The notes: a model not told the origin generated them from the letters alone. A DNA stretch of 64,000 nt from Pseudoalteromonas luteoviolacea (GCF_018100925.1 NZ_JAGJEH010000006.1:1-64000); one strand, 5' to 3'. Counted from the first letter of the stretch, positions 7,640 through 16,016 are shown. A program made the numbers and translations.

Positions 7640-9334
7640 ATGGTGATATCTAGGTTTTGCTTCTTTGTTTTTTTGGCCACATCAATTACTGGTGTTGTAG
7701 CACCTACTCATGCAAATGAGCAAACTATCGCTTCTAATAGTTGCTCAAATGCTTCCCACGATACTCATAACAGTTACAGTCAAGAATTAAGCACCGAACA
7801 CACCTTGCCCAAAAAAAACGGCGGAAAAATAAGCGCTATTGAACTACACCAGCTCAATGTATTTGATACATCTTTGCCTGAAGAAGACAATGCGCTGTTT
7901 AGATTCGCCAATGAGGCACACATAACAACTAAACCAGAAGTCATTAAAAGTGTCTTATTATTTACTGAAAATACTGCCTACGATCCGCAATTATTAATTG
8001 AATCAGAGCGCTTGTTACGACAACAACCCTATTTGTACGATGCACGAATTTTCGCTGAAGAAAATTGCCATGGTGACGTTACAGTCACAGTCGTCACCCG
8101 AGACCTTTGGACTCTCTTACCTGATCTCAGCTTTAGTCGTAGCGGCGGAGAAAACTCAAGCCGCATAGGATTTCGCGAAAGCAACCTATTTGGGTATGGT
8201 AAGCGCCTCTCCCTCACACATATTGAAGATGCAGACAGAAGTGGCTATTTATTTGTTTATGACGACCCCAATATCTTATCTTCTCGATACCAAGGCCGAG
8301 TTGAATATTCAGATAATGACGATGGAGAGCGTCACTACATCGGTGTGGATTATCCATTTTTTTCGACTCGTACTCCTGTTAGCTATGGTTTCCTAAATTA
8401 CGGTAATAAACGTATTGAGCCCCTTTATGAAAACGGTGAAACCGTATCAGAATTTGAGCAAGACTCAGAAGTCACTCAGATTTATTACGGCATAGCAACA
8501 GCTCAAAAAGCAAACTGGACACGCAGAGTCATTGCCGGATATAGAGATCAGACGGAGTCATTTCGTGAAGTAAAAGAAACAACTTTGCCCATTGCGCAAC
8601 AACGAAAACTCAGCTATCCCTACGTGCAAGTACAGTGGCTAGAAACGGACTTTATCAAAGTCAAAAATTTTGACTCCATCTACAGAACAGAGGACCTGAA
8701 TTTGGGATGGAATATCAACTCACAACTGGGTTACTCTAGCGATTCTATTAGCAATGATGACTCTAGATGGATATTTAATACGACTATCAGCAAGGCCCAT
8801 TATACTTCAGAAAGAAGCCTGTTTCGGGTCAACTTTGCGTTCAATGGGTATTGGAACCTAGAAAAAGGTGAAAGTGAAAACCTAATTACACAATTAAACC
8901 TAGAGTATCACTTAGCTACTGGAAATTATCAATCTTGGTATTCTCAGCTCAATATTGCCCACGGCAAGCACTTGACCGAAGACAAGCAACTAACATTAGG
9001 TGGAGAAACCGGATTAAGAGGCTTTCCTGCAAGGTACTTGCAGGGTGATAGACGTATCGTGTTAAACCTAGAAAAGCGATACTATTGGGAATATGACTTA
9101 CTACATTTGTTTAAAGTAGGTGGAGCCGCATATTTTGATATAGGTCGCGTAGATGGTAAAACCCTTTTCAGCGTAAACCATAAGTTTTACAAAAACCTCG
9201 GGTTTGGTATTCGCATGGCACCAAGTAGAGCTAACTCAGGTTTAGTATTGCATTTGGACTTGGCAGCACCAATCGACAAACCTAGCGGCGTGGACTCACT
9301 ACAATGGCATTTTACTGTAAAAAACAAGTTTTAA
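7640..9334 (+). CDS. Omp85/BamA-TamA-type outer-membrane protein
   Basis: 564 residues with a signal peptide (1 to about 25, ending THANE), one recognisable POTRA-like segment (about 95-165: YDPQLLIESERLLRQQPYLYDARI) and a C-terminal beta-barrel ending in NKF. GLRGF at 458-462 matches the signature (V/L)RGF lid-loop motif of Omp85 proteins, and DIGRVDG near the end is also typical. Full BamA has five POTRAs, so this is a short accessory member that may insert, export or anchor an envelope component; substrate unknown. No partner exoprotein is adjacent, so two-partner secretion is not supported. Translation may be controlled by the inverted repeat touching the start. Confidence 0.75.
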   Translation: MVISRFCFFVFLATSITGVVAPTHANEQTIASNSCSNASHDTHNSYSQELSTEHTLPKKNGGKISAIELHQLNVFDTSLPEEDNALFRFANEAHITTKPEVIKSVLLFTENTAYDPQLLIESERLLRQQPYLYDARIFAEENCHGDVTVTVVTRDLWTLLPDLSFSRSGGENSSRIGFRESNLFGYGKRLSLTHIEDADRSGYLFVYDDPNILSSRYQGRVEYSDNDDGERHYIGVDYPFFSTRTPVSYGFLNYGNKRIEPLYENGETVSEFEQDSEVTQIYYGIATAQKANWTRRVIAGYRDQTESFREVKETTLPIAQQRKLSYPYVQVQWLETDFIKVKNFDSIYRTEDLNLGWNINSQLGYSSDSISNDDSRWIFNTTISKAHYTSERSLFRVNFAFNGYWNLEKGESENLITQLNLEYHLATGNYQSWYSQLNIAHGKHLTEDKQLTLGGETGLRGFPARYLQGDRRIVLNLEKRYYWEYDLLHLFKVGGAAYFDIGRVDGKTLFSVNHKFYKNLGFGIRMAPSRANSGLVLHLDLAAPIDKPSGVDSLQWHFTVKNKF

Positions 9335-9365
9335 TTTGACAGGGAGCATATTCGTGGGGCTTTAC

Positions 9366-9440
9366 TGGCGCTCTCGACAGGGATCGAACCTGTAACTTAG
9401 CTTCCGGAGAGCCACGTGATATCCATTTCACCACGAGAGC
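9366..9440 (-). tRNA. tRNA-Arg (anticodon CCG)
   Basis: On the minus strand a complete cloverleaf of 75 nt: acceptor GCTCTCG pairs with CGAGAGC, discriminator G, encoded CCA; D-stem GTGA/TCAC; anticodon loop CTCCGGA giving CCG for codon CGG; T-arm ACAGG-TTCGATC-CCTGT. It stands alone, convergent with the Omp85-like gene, with no clear terminator after it. Confidence 0.95.
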
Positions 9441-9650
9441 ACAGCAATTTAAGCAGCCCCATAATAATCACATCTTAAATGAAATACCAGTCCAGTGACG
9501 TTTGTATGACTATTTATTAAACTAAGACGCGAAAAAACATCACTAACTAGACTAAAAGTCATATATTTAGCTATGATTAAAGTTCAAAAATAATAAATGT
9601 GTTTGGATTTTAGTAGCCAAGCTACCAACATCATCTTGAGGATTTGTATT

Positions 9651-9833
9651 ATGACCCCTATGACCACTGAGCAAGTTGCTGAATTTTTAAGTGTAAAAGT
9701 GGAGCGTGTAAGGCGGCTAGCGAGAGAGAACTTGTTAGTTGCAAAGGAACATGATGAAAATGGAGAGCCTATATTTGACAAGGATGATGTTGAAAAATAT
9801 AAAGAGTTAGCCAAAAGATTAGGCGGAATTTAA
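9651..9833 (+). CDS. Small MerR/excisionase-like helix-turn-helix protein
   Basis: 60 residues. TTEQVAEFLSVKVERVRRLARENLL (about 5-29) reads as a MerR/excisionase-type HTH, followed by a short wing-like strand (GEPIFDKDDVEKYKELAKR) that docks the helices in such proteins. I start it at the ATG at 9651 because GAGGA lies just upstream; an ATG at 9597 has no ribosome site. It could be a small DNA-binding regulator. It sits beside tRNA-Arg, where excisionases of integrated elements are sometimes found, but no integrase or other mobile gene is near. Confidence 0.6.
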   Translation: MTPMTTEQVAEFLSVKVERVRRLARENLLVAKEHDENGEPIFDKDDVEKYKELAKRLGGI

Positions 9834-9862
9834 AATCATCACGCCTCGTAAAAATCACTCAT

Positions 9863-10711
9863 TTACGAGGCATAAACCAAATTGTGCTGACGGCACCAAG
9901 GTTTAAACTGCTTTTCTAACATCTCCATTTCAGTATTGATATTTTTTTGTTTATACCAAGCAATACTAACCAGCAAATAAATACCTCGAAACACATCTAA
10001 CTTATATATTGAGTTATCTGGATTTGGACTGCGCCGATAGAAAAAGTACCGTTCTAATAAAGCCTGTCTTTGTTTTTCGTTAAGTTGGTAGGAGCAGCAG
10101 ATCGCTGCCAAATCAAAAAAACTGTCGTTGTATTGCGCATATTCAAAATCAAGCATACGTACACCGTGAGGTGTGTTTAACACATTATCTTGAACCAAAT
10201 CATTGTGACAAAAGCAAATATCAGATGGTAACGCTGACAGTTCATCAATCAAGTACTCTCCAAGCCAAGTTTGCTCTAGAAATGAAGATGCCTCCAAGAT
10301 CGCACCCTTTAAATTAAGCTGTGATGACTTTTCAACAGACAAACTATGAATACCTGATAATAGCTTTGGAATTTGCTCTTCTAGACAGATTGGGGCTTGC
10401 ACAGCAGTTAAAAACTCCAGCACTGCGACATTATCTATCCTATCCAAACATAAAATAGCCTGAGATACTTGCTGCTGCGCCAGTGCATTTTGAGCATTCA
10501 ATGCAGTGACCGGCACGGCACCGTTAAACGCTTTCAACAAACAGGGTTTGGCGTCCAGCTTAAAATAGAAGTTATGGTTGCTTAGCCCCTTATCTAGCTT
10601 AGAAAGCTGTTCAATTTGGCTATCGGGAAATAGCCTTTGTAGCACATGCAATGCGCAGCTTAAATCAAAGCTGCGCAAGTGTTTTGCCTTCTCTGTTGCT
10701 ATGCTCTTCAT
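9863..10711 (-). CDS. Choline/thiamine-kinase-like phosphotransferase, probable thiamine kinase
   Basis: About 282 residues of the aminoglycoside phosphotransferase/choline kinase fold. Catalytic loop ICFCHNDLVQDNVL and metal-binding MLDFEYAQYNDSFFDLA carry the expected His-Asn-Asp and Asp residues; KGLSNHNFYF is the nucleotide loop. The neighbours are a PnuC transporter and a YkoF-like thiamine-binding protein, so phosphorylation of imported thiamine (as by ThiK) is the likely role; this is inference from context. The ATG lies 47 nt inside pnuC. A TTG 33 nt downstream has GAGAAGG ahead of it and is a credible alternative start, so the N-terminus is uncertain. Confidence 0.72.
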   Translation of the reverse strand: MKSIATEKAKHLRSFDLSCALHVLQRLFPDSQIEQLSKLDKGLSNHNFYFKLDAKPCLLKAFNGAVPVTALNAQNALAQQQVSQAILCLDRIDNVAVLEFLTAVQAPICLEEQIPKLLSGIHSLSVEKSSQLNLKGAILEASSFLEQTWLGEYLIDELSALPSDICFCHNDLVQDNVLNTPHGVRMLDFEYAQYNDSFFDLAAICCSYQLNEKQRQALLERYFFYRRSPNPDNSIYKLDVFRGIYLLVSIAWYKQKNINTEMEMLEKQFKPWCRQHNLVYAS

Positions 10712-11285
10712 ACCACTTCATGTAACCCCAACACGCCATGAATGTATAAAAGATATATAACGCAAGTGTTGGGTAATAACCTTTTAAATAATACAGATAC
10801 ATAGATGCTGCATCGATCACTACCCAGTATAGCCAATTTTCAAGTACCTTTTTTGCAACTAAGTAAGTGGTCACAACCGCAAAACAAGTTGTGAAGCTAT
10901 CCAAATATGGTAGATCGGCATGGGTATAATTGTCTGTCATATAACCCATAAACACGGCTACACAGGCAGTTATTAAAATGATTTTCATATGTTTGAAAAA
11001 CGACCAAGATACAATCTTTGATTCAGTATTTTTTTGTCCTGATCGCCACATCCACCAACCAACAAACGCCATAACCAAATAATAAAAGTGTAGTAAGGAC
11101 TCCATCAACAGCGCACCATTCCAATACATTATGGTATATATAAATGTGCTGAAAAAAGCGGCTGGCCAACACCAGATATTTTCTCGGATAGCTAACAATA
11201 GATAAAGAATCGAGAGCGCTACAGCCAAATACTCCCAACCAGACATAGCGGTAAAGCCTGCAAGGGTCTTAGTAATTAATTCCAT
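10665..11285 (-). CDS. PnuC-family vitamin transporter, probably for thiamine (PnuT)
   Basis: A 206-residue inner-membrane protein with about seven helices. IRENIWCWPAAFFSTFIYTIMYW and ENWLYWVVIDAASMYLYYLKG segments are the conserved PnuC core. PnuC proteins carry nicotinamide riboside, riboflavin or thiamine by facilitated diffusion, with trapping by a kinase. Here the downstream overlapping gene is a kinase and the upstream gene encodes a thiamine-binding-type protein, which favours thiamine; nicotinamide riboside remains possible because no nadR is visible nearby either way. It overlaps the upstream gene by one base (TAATG), implying coupled translation. Confidence 0.8.
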   Translation of the reverse strand: MELITKTLAGFTAMSGWEYLAVALSILYLLLAIRENIWCWPAAFFSTFIYTIMYWNGALLMESLLHFYYLVMAFVGWWMWRSGQKNTESKIVSWSFFKHMKIILITACVAVFMGYMTDNYTHADLPYLDSFTTCFAVVTTYLVAKKVLENWLYWVVIDAASMYLYYLKGYYPTLALYIFYTFMACWGYMKWYEEHSNREGKTLAQL

Positions 11286-11539
11286 TATGCCTCAGGGGAT
11301 AAATCACCAGAAATAAACTTACAAACAAATACGCATTTTCCGTATTGTTCAAATGACGTTTTCATTTGAGATTGAATTACCGACATGACTAGATCAAACT
11401 CACCAAACACTTGAGTTGACATGGTATTGGTGATCACGGTTAACCCTTCATGTTCATTCAGCCTTTCAATAAAAGACTTTATGAAAGGGATATAGTCCGA
11501 ATGAAGTGGGTACTTACTAATCTCTACAGAAAGCTGCAT
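11285..11539 (-). CDS. YkoF/MTH1187-like thiamine- or HMP-binding protein
   Basis: 84 residues. VEISKYPLHSDYIPFIKSFIERL and TNTMSTQVFGEFDLVMSVI match the conserved pattern of the YkoF/MTH1187 ferredoxin-like fold that binds thiamine or its hydroxymethylpyrimidine moiety. It is cytoplasmic, with no signal peptide, and first in a three-gene unit with a PnuC transporter and a kinase. An AGGAA ribosome site precedes the start. The 77-bp upstream gap is too short for, and shows no trace of, a TPP riboswitch. Confidence 0.72.
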   Translation of the reverse strand: MQLSVEISKYPLHSDYIPFIKSFIERLNEHEGLTVITNTMSTQVFGEFDLVMSVIQSQMKTSFEQYGKCVFVCKFISGDLSPEA

Positions 11540-11616
11540 AAGATATTCCTAATTCTCAAATTTCAAAATAGTTGAAATGCAGTTTACATGTAATTGTGAT
11601 ATTTGGGTAAAATAAC

Positions 11617-12117
11617 TTACTTGTCAGTGTTTAAGTTTGGCGCCTCTAACACAAAACTTCTCGGATAGTAATTGATCCAGTCTTGTTGATAATAAATTAA
11701 ACCAGCATCATTGAACTTTAATACGGTTGTAAATCGCCATGGCCCTAGTTGCTGACCGTTGTAAGAAAAAAGGTTAAACGTACCACGTAAAACAGCAGTA
11801 CCTTGCTCTTGGGATATTATCGTTTGTTCAACCGAAAAGGTCTTGTTTGAGTCCAGGACGTGGACTTGTTCTGCATTCCAGTTGAAGAAATCGCCTAACT
11901 GCTGTTTGGTTGTTGTTTTATACCCATACAACATGTCTTCTAGAACGACATCATCTGAATAAAACGCTAAAAATCGTTCAAAATCGGAACGTGCTTGATA
12001 TACCTTGATATAGTTTTCGACTACTTCATTTAAGCTAAGCTCACTATCTTTTGTTTTTGTGCTAGTGCAACCTACTAAAATGACTATGAACATCAAGCTG
12101 ACAAAAAACTTTTGCAT
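11617..12117 (-). CDS. Lipoprotein with SnoaL/NTF2-like fold
   Basis: 166 residues. A lipoprotein signal peptide ends in ILVGC, giving Cys16 as the lipidated residue. The rest resembles the SnoaL-like/NTF2 fold used by small ligand-binding proteins and enzymes: an N-terminal helix (VVENYIKVYQARSDFERFLAFYSDDVVLED) followed by strands ending in WRFTTVLKFNDAGLIYYQQDWINYYP. Function is unknown. AAGGG precedes the ATG. It probably forms its own transcription unit between the thiamine genes and the GH109 terminator. Confidence 0.65.
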   Translation of the reverse strand: MQKFFVSLMFIVILVGCTSTKTKDSELSLNEVVENYIKVYQARSDFERFLAFYSDDVVLEDMLYGYKTTTKQQLGDFFNWNAEQVHVLDSNKTFSVEQTIISQEQGTAVLRGTFNLFSYNGQQLGPWRFTTVLKFNDAGLIYYQQDWINYYPRSFVLEAPNLNTDK

Positions 12118-12153
12118 TGTTTACCCTTAATAAGTCGTGTGACCCTATTTAAG

Positions 12154-12180
12154 CACAAAAAAAGCGCCCTTTGGCGCTTT
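12154..12180 (-). terminator. Terminator of the GH109 gene
   Basis: Arms AAAGCGCC (12161-12168) and GGCGCTTT (12173-12180) form a compact hairpin with a 4-nt loop, followed on the minus strand by a T-run. It lies directly after the GH109 stop. Confidence 0.85.
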
Positions 12181-12186
12181 TCTTAA

Positions 12187-13560
12187 CTATGCTCCGACAA
12201 TCCCTAATGGTTTAGCTGTTTGCCAATGGCCTCGGGTAAAATCAGGAATTGATACTGACTCGCTGCGATTGGCGACTGACTGAGCAGATAGTGGAGATAT
12301 AACTGACCAAGCAGCCCCATCATATACATCTTGGTCTAGTGGCTCACCATTTCTCAAACAATAAATCATGCGCCAGAACATTAAAAAGTCCATACCACCA
12401 TGCCCACCATTGCGTTCAGCCTCCTCTCCCATCTTCACCCACAACGGGTGATCATATTTTCCATACCAATAAGCCATATCTTCATCCCAATCATGAAATG
12501 AGCCTCTGCCACCTTGCTCCAACGCAATTCGATTTGGGAATCCTGCAAAAACACCATTAGTCCCTTGAATAAGGTTATGACGAGAATAAGGTCGCGGCGT
12601 TGTAGTATCATGTTGGACCACAATCGAACGTCCATTTACCGTTTTGATCATGGTCGTATTCATATCACCACAAATATAGTTCCATTGATTACGTTGGTGC
12701 GCTTTTGGAAATTCCCTTTGCGCATAAGCAGCTCGTCCAAGTGCAGGAGAACTCATAGAGGTTAGGTAGTCGAATCTGTCACCACGGTTGATATTCATAT
12801 ACTGCGACACAGGTCCAAGGCCATGAGTTGGATATAGGTTGCCATCTCGTCTAGTATGCCATTCAGTCCGCCAAGATCCTGTTTTATGCTCTAGCTCTTT
12901 CATTTGCCAACGCAGCTCATGAATATACGCGGCTTCACCATGTAAAAGCTCACCAAACAGTCCTTGACGGACCATGTTCAGCACCATTAACTCATCGCGA
13001 CCATAGTTGACGTTTTCCATCATCATGCAGTTTTTCTGCGTACGCTCTGCTGTATCGACAATCTGCCACATTTCTTCTACAGTCAATGCAAGAGGCACTT
13101 CTACAAATGCATGCTTACCACTCTCCATGGTGTCGATGGCCATCGGTGCATGCCACTTCCATGGTGTAGAAATAATCACAATATCAATATCTTCACGTTC
13201 GAGCATTTCTTTATATGCAAGCTCTCCTGTCCCATACAGCGCTGGTTTTTTTAGCCCCTTGTCAGTGAGATATTTTGCAGAACGTTCCAAAACTTCATTG
13301 TGAGTATCACAAATAGCGACAATCTCAGCACCTTCAATATGACTCATGCGCTTCACATGTCCGTATCCTCGCTGACCTACACCAATAAATGCAACTCGGA
13401 CTACATCCATTTTAGGCACCACAAGCCCGATCACAGACTTGCCTTTTGGATTGGAAGATAGTGTGCTAGTGCTATTCGGCTGCGCACAACCTGCAACTAC
13501 ACCTGCAGCTGCGGCTACGCCTGCTGCTTTTAAAAAATGTCTTCTGTTTATTTGTGTCAT
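12187..13560 (-). CDS. Tat-exported GH109 glycosidase (alpha-N-acetylgalactosaminidase type), Gfo/Idh/MocA fold
   Basis: 457 residues. A twin-arginine signal ([10 protein letters not shown], residues 5-14) is followed by an Ala-rich core ending VVAGC, so it is exported folded and possibly lipidated. The NAD-binding Rossmann motif [10 protein letters not shown] and the domains behind it match the GH109 family, which cleaves terminal alpha-GalNAc with a transient NAD+ redox mechanism; Tat export fits an enzyme that must fold with NAD bound. An AGGATCC ribosome site precedes the ATG. The upstream genes encode an N-acetylhexosamine 1-kinase-like protein and a nucleotidyltransferase, consistent with GalNAc release and salvage. 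Activity on other hexosaminides is possible. Confidence 0.82.
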   Translation of the reverse strand: MTQINRRHFLKAAGVAAAAGVVAGCAQPNSTSTLSSNPKGKSVIGLVVPKMDVVRVAFIGVGQRGYGHVKRMSHIEGAEIVAICDTHNEVLERSAKYLTDKGLKKPALYGTGELAYKEMLEREDIDIVIISTPWKWHAPMAIDTMESGKHAFVEVPLALTVEEMWQIVDTAERTQKNCMMMENVNYGRDELMVLNMVRQGLFGELLHGEAAYIHELRWQMKELEHKTGSWRTEWHTRRDGNLYPTHGLGPVSQYMNINRGDRFDYLTSMSSPALGRAAYAQREFPKAHQRNQWNYICGDMNTTMIKTVNGRSIVVQHDTTTPRPYSRHNLIQGTNGVFAGFPNRIALEQGGRGSFHDWDEDMAYWYGKYDHPLWVKMGEEAERNGGHGGMDFLMFWRMIYCLRNGEPLDQDVYDGAAWSVISPLSAQSVANRSESVSIPDFTRGHWQTAKPLGIVGA

Positions 13561-13901
13561 GAAGGATCCTAGATTAACACTTTATTCTAATTCTTAATTT
13601 CATTTTTATGCTTTCCCGTACAGCAGGAAGCCTGAAAAGAGTTATTTTTTCAAACTTCACTACTAATACTTGTTGTTATGACAACGCTATCGTAAGCAGC
13701 GCAGAGAATCAAAACGGATGCGACTAATTGATCCTTGTCGCTGATAAAAAGTATCTGATGCTTAAATAATTCGTCACCAACTATAATTCGTCACCCGCCA
13801 ACTAATTTCGCTTTGCCAAGTTGGCTTTATCCATATTCAACTACTCTGGAGTAAATTCAGAGCATAGATCTGACGCTACGAATAACATGCTCAGCGCAAA
13901 A
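13561..13901. promoter_or_regulatory. Repeat-rich control region upstream of the GH109 gene
   Basis: No open frame of interest lies in this 340-bp gap. It holds a candidate LacI-type operator at 13678-13693 (ATGACAACGCTATCGT, 14 of 16 matches to the ATGACAACGCTGTCAT form common in Alteromonadales). It also holds a 13-bp direct repeat ATAATTCGTCACC at 13766-13778 and 13783-13795 (17-bp period), an inverted repeat GCCAACT/AGTTGGC (13797-13803, 13819-13825), and TACTC/GAGTA (13842-13846, 13849-13853). The operator comparison is from memory of family consensus; no local LacI-type gene is seen. Confidence 0.4.
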
Positions 13902-13931
13902 AAAAGCCTGATGGTGGTTCATCAGGCTTTT
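13895..13931 (-). terminator. Terminator after the N-acetylhexosamine kinase gene
   Basis: Arms AAAAGCCTGATG (13902-13913) and CATCAGGCTTTT (13920-13931) form a 12-bp hairpin with a 6-nt loop and a T-run on the minus strand. It separates the kinase from the GH109 gene, so GH109 needs its own promoter. Confidence 0.88.
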
Positions 13932-13955
13932 ATTCATTATTTGTCGCAAAGCAAT

Positions 13956-15086
13956 CTAGTTTATCAAAGCACTTAACTGCGTTTCTTTTTTCAGAATATC
14001 TTGATAAAGCGCAAATTGATTGCGTGCACGCTCCAAGTTATGGGCTTCATGGTGGGTTGTAAAATAATTATCGCCATCCAAGTAATCGGTTAAGAATCGA
14101 ATGCCGATCATAAGTGGCATCACTTTCGCACCGAGTATAAAACTCTTTCTTTCAATATCCGTTAACCTTTCTGATACCTCTGCGATATACCCCTTTACGA
14201 TAGCCTCAAAGATTTCAACGCGAACCACAACATTGTTCAAATTCGTCGAATCTTCTGGTTCAGGAGAACAAAAAGTACGAACCATATCACCAAAGTCATA
14301 TAGCCAATACCCTGGCATGCAGGTATCAAGATCTATAACAGCCTTGGCTCTATTAGTAGAAGCATCAAACAACATGTTATTTATCTTGGTATCATTGTGA
14401 CAAACACGCAGTGGCAACTGTGCTTCCATTGCCGTTACTTCATTTGCTAAACGGTATTGCGATTGGCAAAATTCGATGACGTCTAAACACGTATCAACAC
14501 GACCCACAGGATCCGCTTCAATCACCGCTTTCAATTTCTCGATTCTCATCGCTAAATTATGAAAGTCAGGGATTACCGGAAATAACTGTTTTGCATCAAA
14601 ATCATTTAATGCATTAGCAAAACATCCAAACGCACCGGCAGCAGTTTGCGCTTTAATCGCGCAATCTACAACGTCTTCACTATAGCTTTTGCCAATAAAC
14701 TCGAGCGCTCGCCACACCTCTCCTTGATATTCAACCAAGAACTTACCTTCATGGGTAGGTACGTGCTTTATAATGCCTAATTCGTAAGAGCCTGAATCTA
14801 ATTTAGACGCCAAGTGCTGTTCAATTAAACGAGCATTTTCAACAAGCTGATTAGGTTCAGGAAACACTGTTGTATTTAGTTTTTGAACTACCAGCACTCG
14901 TTTGCTGTCCTTTAAAAGCATGGTTGTATTAATATGCCCGCTGCCAATAGGTTTCATTGAGATTTCTTCCTCACACAGGCCATACTGCACAGCCAAATGC
15001 TCAGCGATTGAAAGGTATTCCATACTTACCCTATAAACTGGCTTATTAATTACACTTGCGGTTAATTCATCCGTGACGTAGTTCAT
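13956..15086 (-). CDS. N-acetylhexosamine 1-kinase-like (NahK) phosphotransferase
   Basis: 376 residues. It matches what I recall of bifidobacterial NahK in several blocks: IGSGHINTT (48-55), QKLNTTVFPEPNQLVENARLI (68 onward), catalytic HNDTKINN (230-237), metal-binding IDLDT (251-255) and GIRFLTDYLDGDNYF. NahK phosphorylates GlcNAc or GalNAc at C1 with ATP. The next gene upstream in the transcript is a sugar nucleotidyltransferase, which would consume the 1-phosphate. I start at the ATG at 15084-15086, preceded by AGGA; a GTG 18 nt upstream is less likely. It overlaps the nucleotidyltransferase by 20 nt, implying coupled translation. Closest alternative: a kinase for another hexose. Confidence 0.78.
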   Translation of the reverse strand: MNYVTDELTASVINKPVYRVSMEYLSIAEHLAVQYGLCEEEISMKPIGSGHINTTMLLKDSKRVLVVQKLNTTVFPEPNQLVENARLIEQHLASKLDSGSYELGIIKHVPTHEGKFLVEYQGEVWRALEFIGKSYSEDVVDCAIKAQTAAGAFGCFANALNDFDAKQLFPVIPDFHNLAMRIEKLKAVIEADPVGRVDTCLDVIEFCQSQYRLANEVTAMEAQLPLRVCHNDTKINNMLFDASTNRAKAVIDLDTCMPGYWLYDFGDMVRTFCSPEPEDSTNLNNVVVRVEIFEAIVKGYIAEVSERLTDIERKSFILGAKVMPLMIGIRFLTDYLDGDNYFTTHHEAHNLERARNQFALYQDILKKETQLSALIN

Positions 15087-15954
15087 ATATTTTTCCTGCG
15101 ACACTATCTATTTCTTCTTTATAAGTAACACCAAACCATCTGTCGCGAGCTTCGAATACTCGGACGGCAGCTTGGTCAAAATTAATCATATGCTGAATAC
15201 AATCGGGTAGATAATACTCTTTTTTGACATCGCTGTCATGACATTCTAGAAAATGATCGAACAACACTTCAAGATTATCAAAAAGTTGCTGAGTTACCCC
15301 CCAGCATGTCATCGAAACGAGGCTGTTAGATGCGACAGGTATGTCTTGGTTATTAAAATACCCTTTGTAGCCATCGTCGACCCGGCGTATATTTATGTAC
15401 TCATGCACTTGCGTAAGGTAGTTTTCTGACAAAGCGCATATGCCCCTATTAACTCCACCAAGCTCTGACATGGTTTGAGTTAAAGGATAGGCTACTATCG
15501 CCATTTCGCTAGTATTATGATCTTTATTACAAAAGTGCGAAACTAGCTGCCGGTATGCACTAGGCCCATAGTAGTCGTCTGCCGTAATTACAATTGCATT
15601 ACCAGTGACATTTGAACGGGCACACAGCAGTGCATGACCTGTTCCCCAAGGCTTTGAGCGTTTAGCGGCAATATCTTTAAACCGCTCAGGCACTCGCTCA
15701 ATGGACTGCTCTACCAGTTCAACTTTTAACTCGCTAGGCAGTCTAGGTAATATCACTGACTCAATGGTAGATCTGACCAAATCATTTATCACCAACACGA
15801 CGTGCCGTACACCAGCGCTATAAGCATCTGCTATGCTAAGCTCCATGATTGTTTTACCTATATTCGGTAGCTCTGCGATCTGCTTATTGCCACCAAAGCG
15901 AGTACCTAACCCGCCAGCAAGTACAACCAAGGTTGGTAAGTTTGCGCTTGTCAT
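15067..15954 (-). CDS. Sugar-1-phosphate nucleotidyltransferase, partner of the NahK-like kinase
   Basis: 295 residues of the NTP-transferase family. The N-terminal signature VVLAGGLGTRFGGNKQ binds the nucleoside triphosphate, and ITADDYYG supplies the catalytic metal-binding acidic pair. With the overlapping NahK-like kinase it probably converts GalNAc-1-P or GlcNAc-1-P to the UDP-sugar, bypassing the 6-phosphate route. It lacks the left-handed beta-helix of GlmU, so it is a pyrophosphorylase only. No ribosome site is obvious before the ATG. The substrate is inferred from context. Confidence 0.72.
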   Translation of the reverse strand: MTSANLPTLVVLAGGLGTRFGGNKQIAELPNIGKTIMELSIADAYSAGVRHVVLVINDLVRSTIESVILPRLPSELKVELVEQSIERVPERFKDIAAKRSKPWGTGHALLCARSNVTGNAIVITADDYYGPSAYRQLVSHFCNKDHNTSEMAIVAYPLTQTMSELGGVNRGICALSENYLTQVHEYINIRRVDDGYKGYFNNQDIPVASNSLVSMTCWGVTQQLFDNLEVLFDHFLECHDSDVKKEYYLPDCIQHMINFDQAAVRVFEARDRWFGVTYKEEIDSVAGKIYELRHG

Positions 15955-16016
15955 TATATTTTTATATAAAATTGAAAACTACAGCGCAGTCTACCTAGCT
16001 TTTTTACAAATTTAAA

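Noticed and set aside
7640..9334. TpsB two-partner secretion transporter
   Set aside because: No large TpsA exoprotein is adjacent and the N-terminal part lacks the usual two-POTRA layout.
9338..9383. 8-bp repeat GACAGGGA flanking the tRNA-Arg 3' end as an attachment site
   Set aside because: Too short and only 38 bp apart; no integrase or cargo between the copies.
11540..11616. TPP riboswitch before the thiamine-salvage genes
   Set aside because: The leader is under 80 bp and lacks the conserved CUGAGA and GACCCG-type segments.
12187..13560. Ordinary cytoplasmic NAD-dependent dehydrogenase
   Set aside because: The Gfo/Idh/MocA fold alone would allow this, but the Tat signal and the fit to GH109 throughout favour an exported glycosidase.
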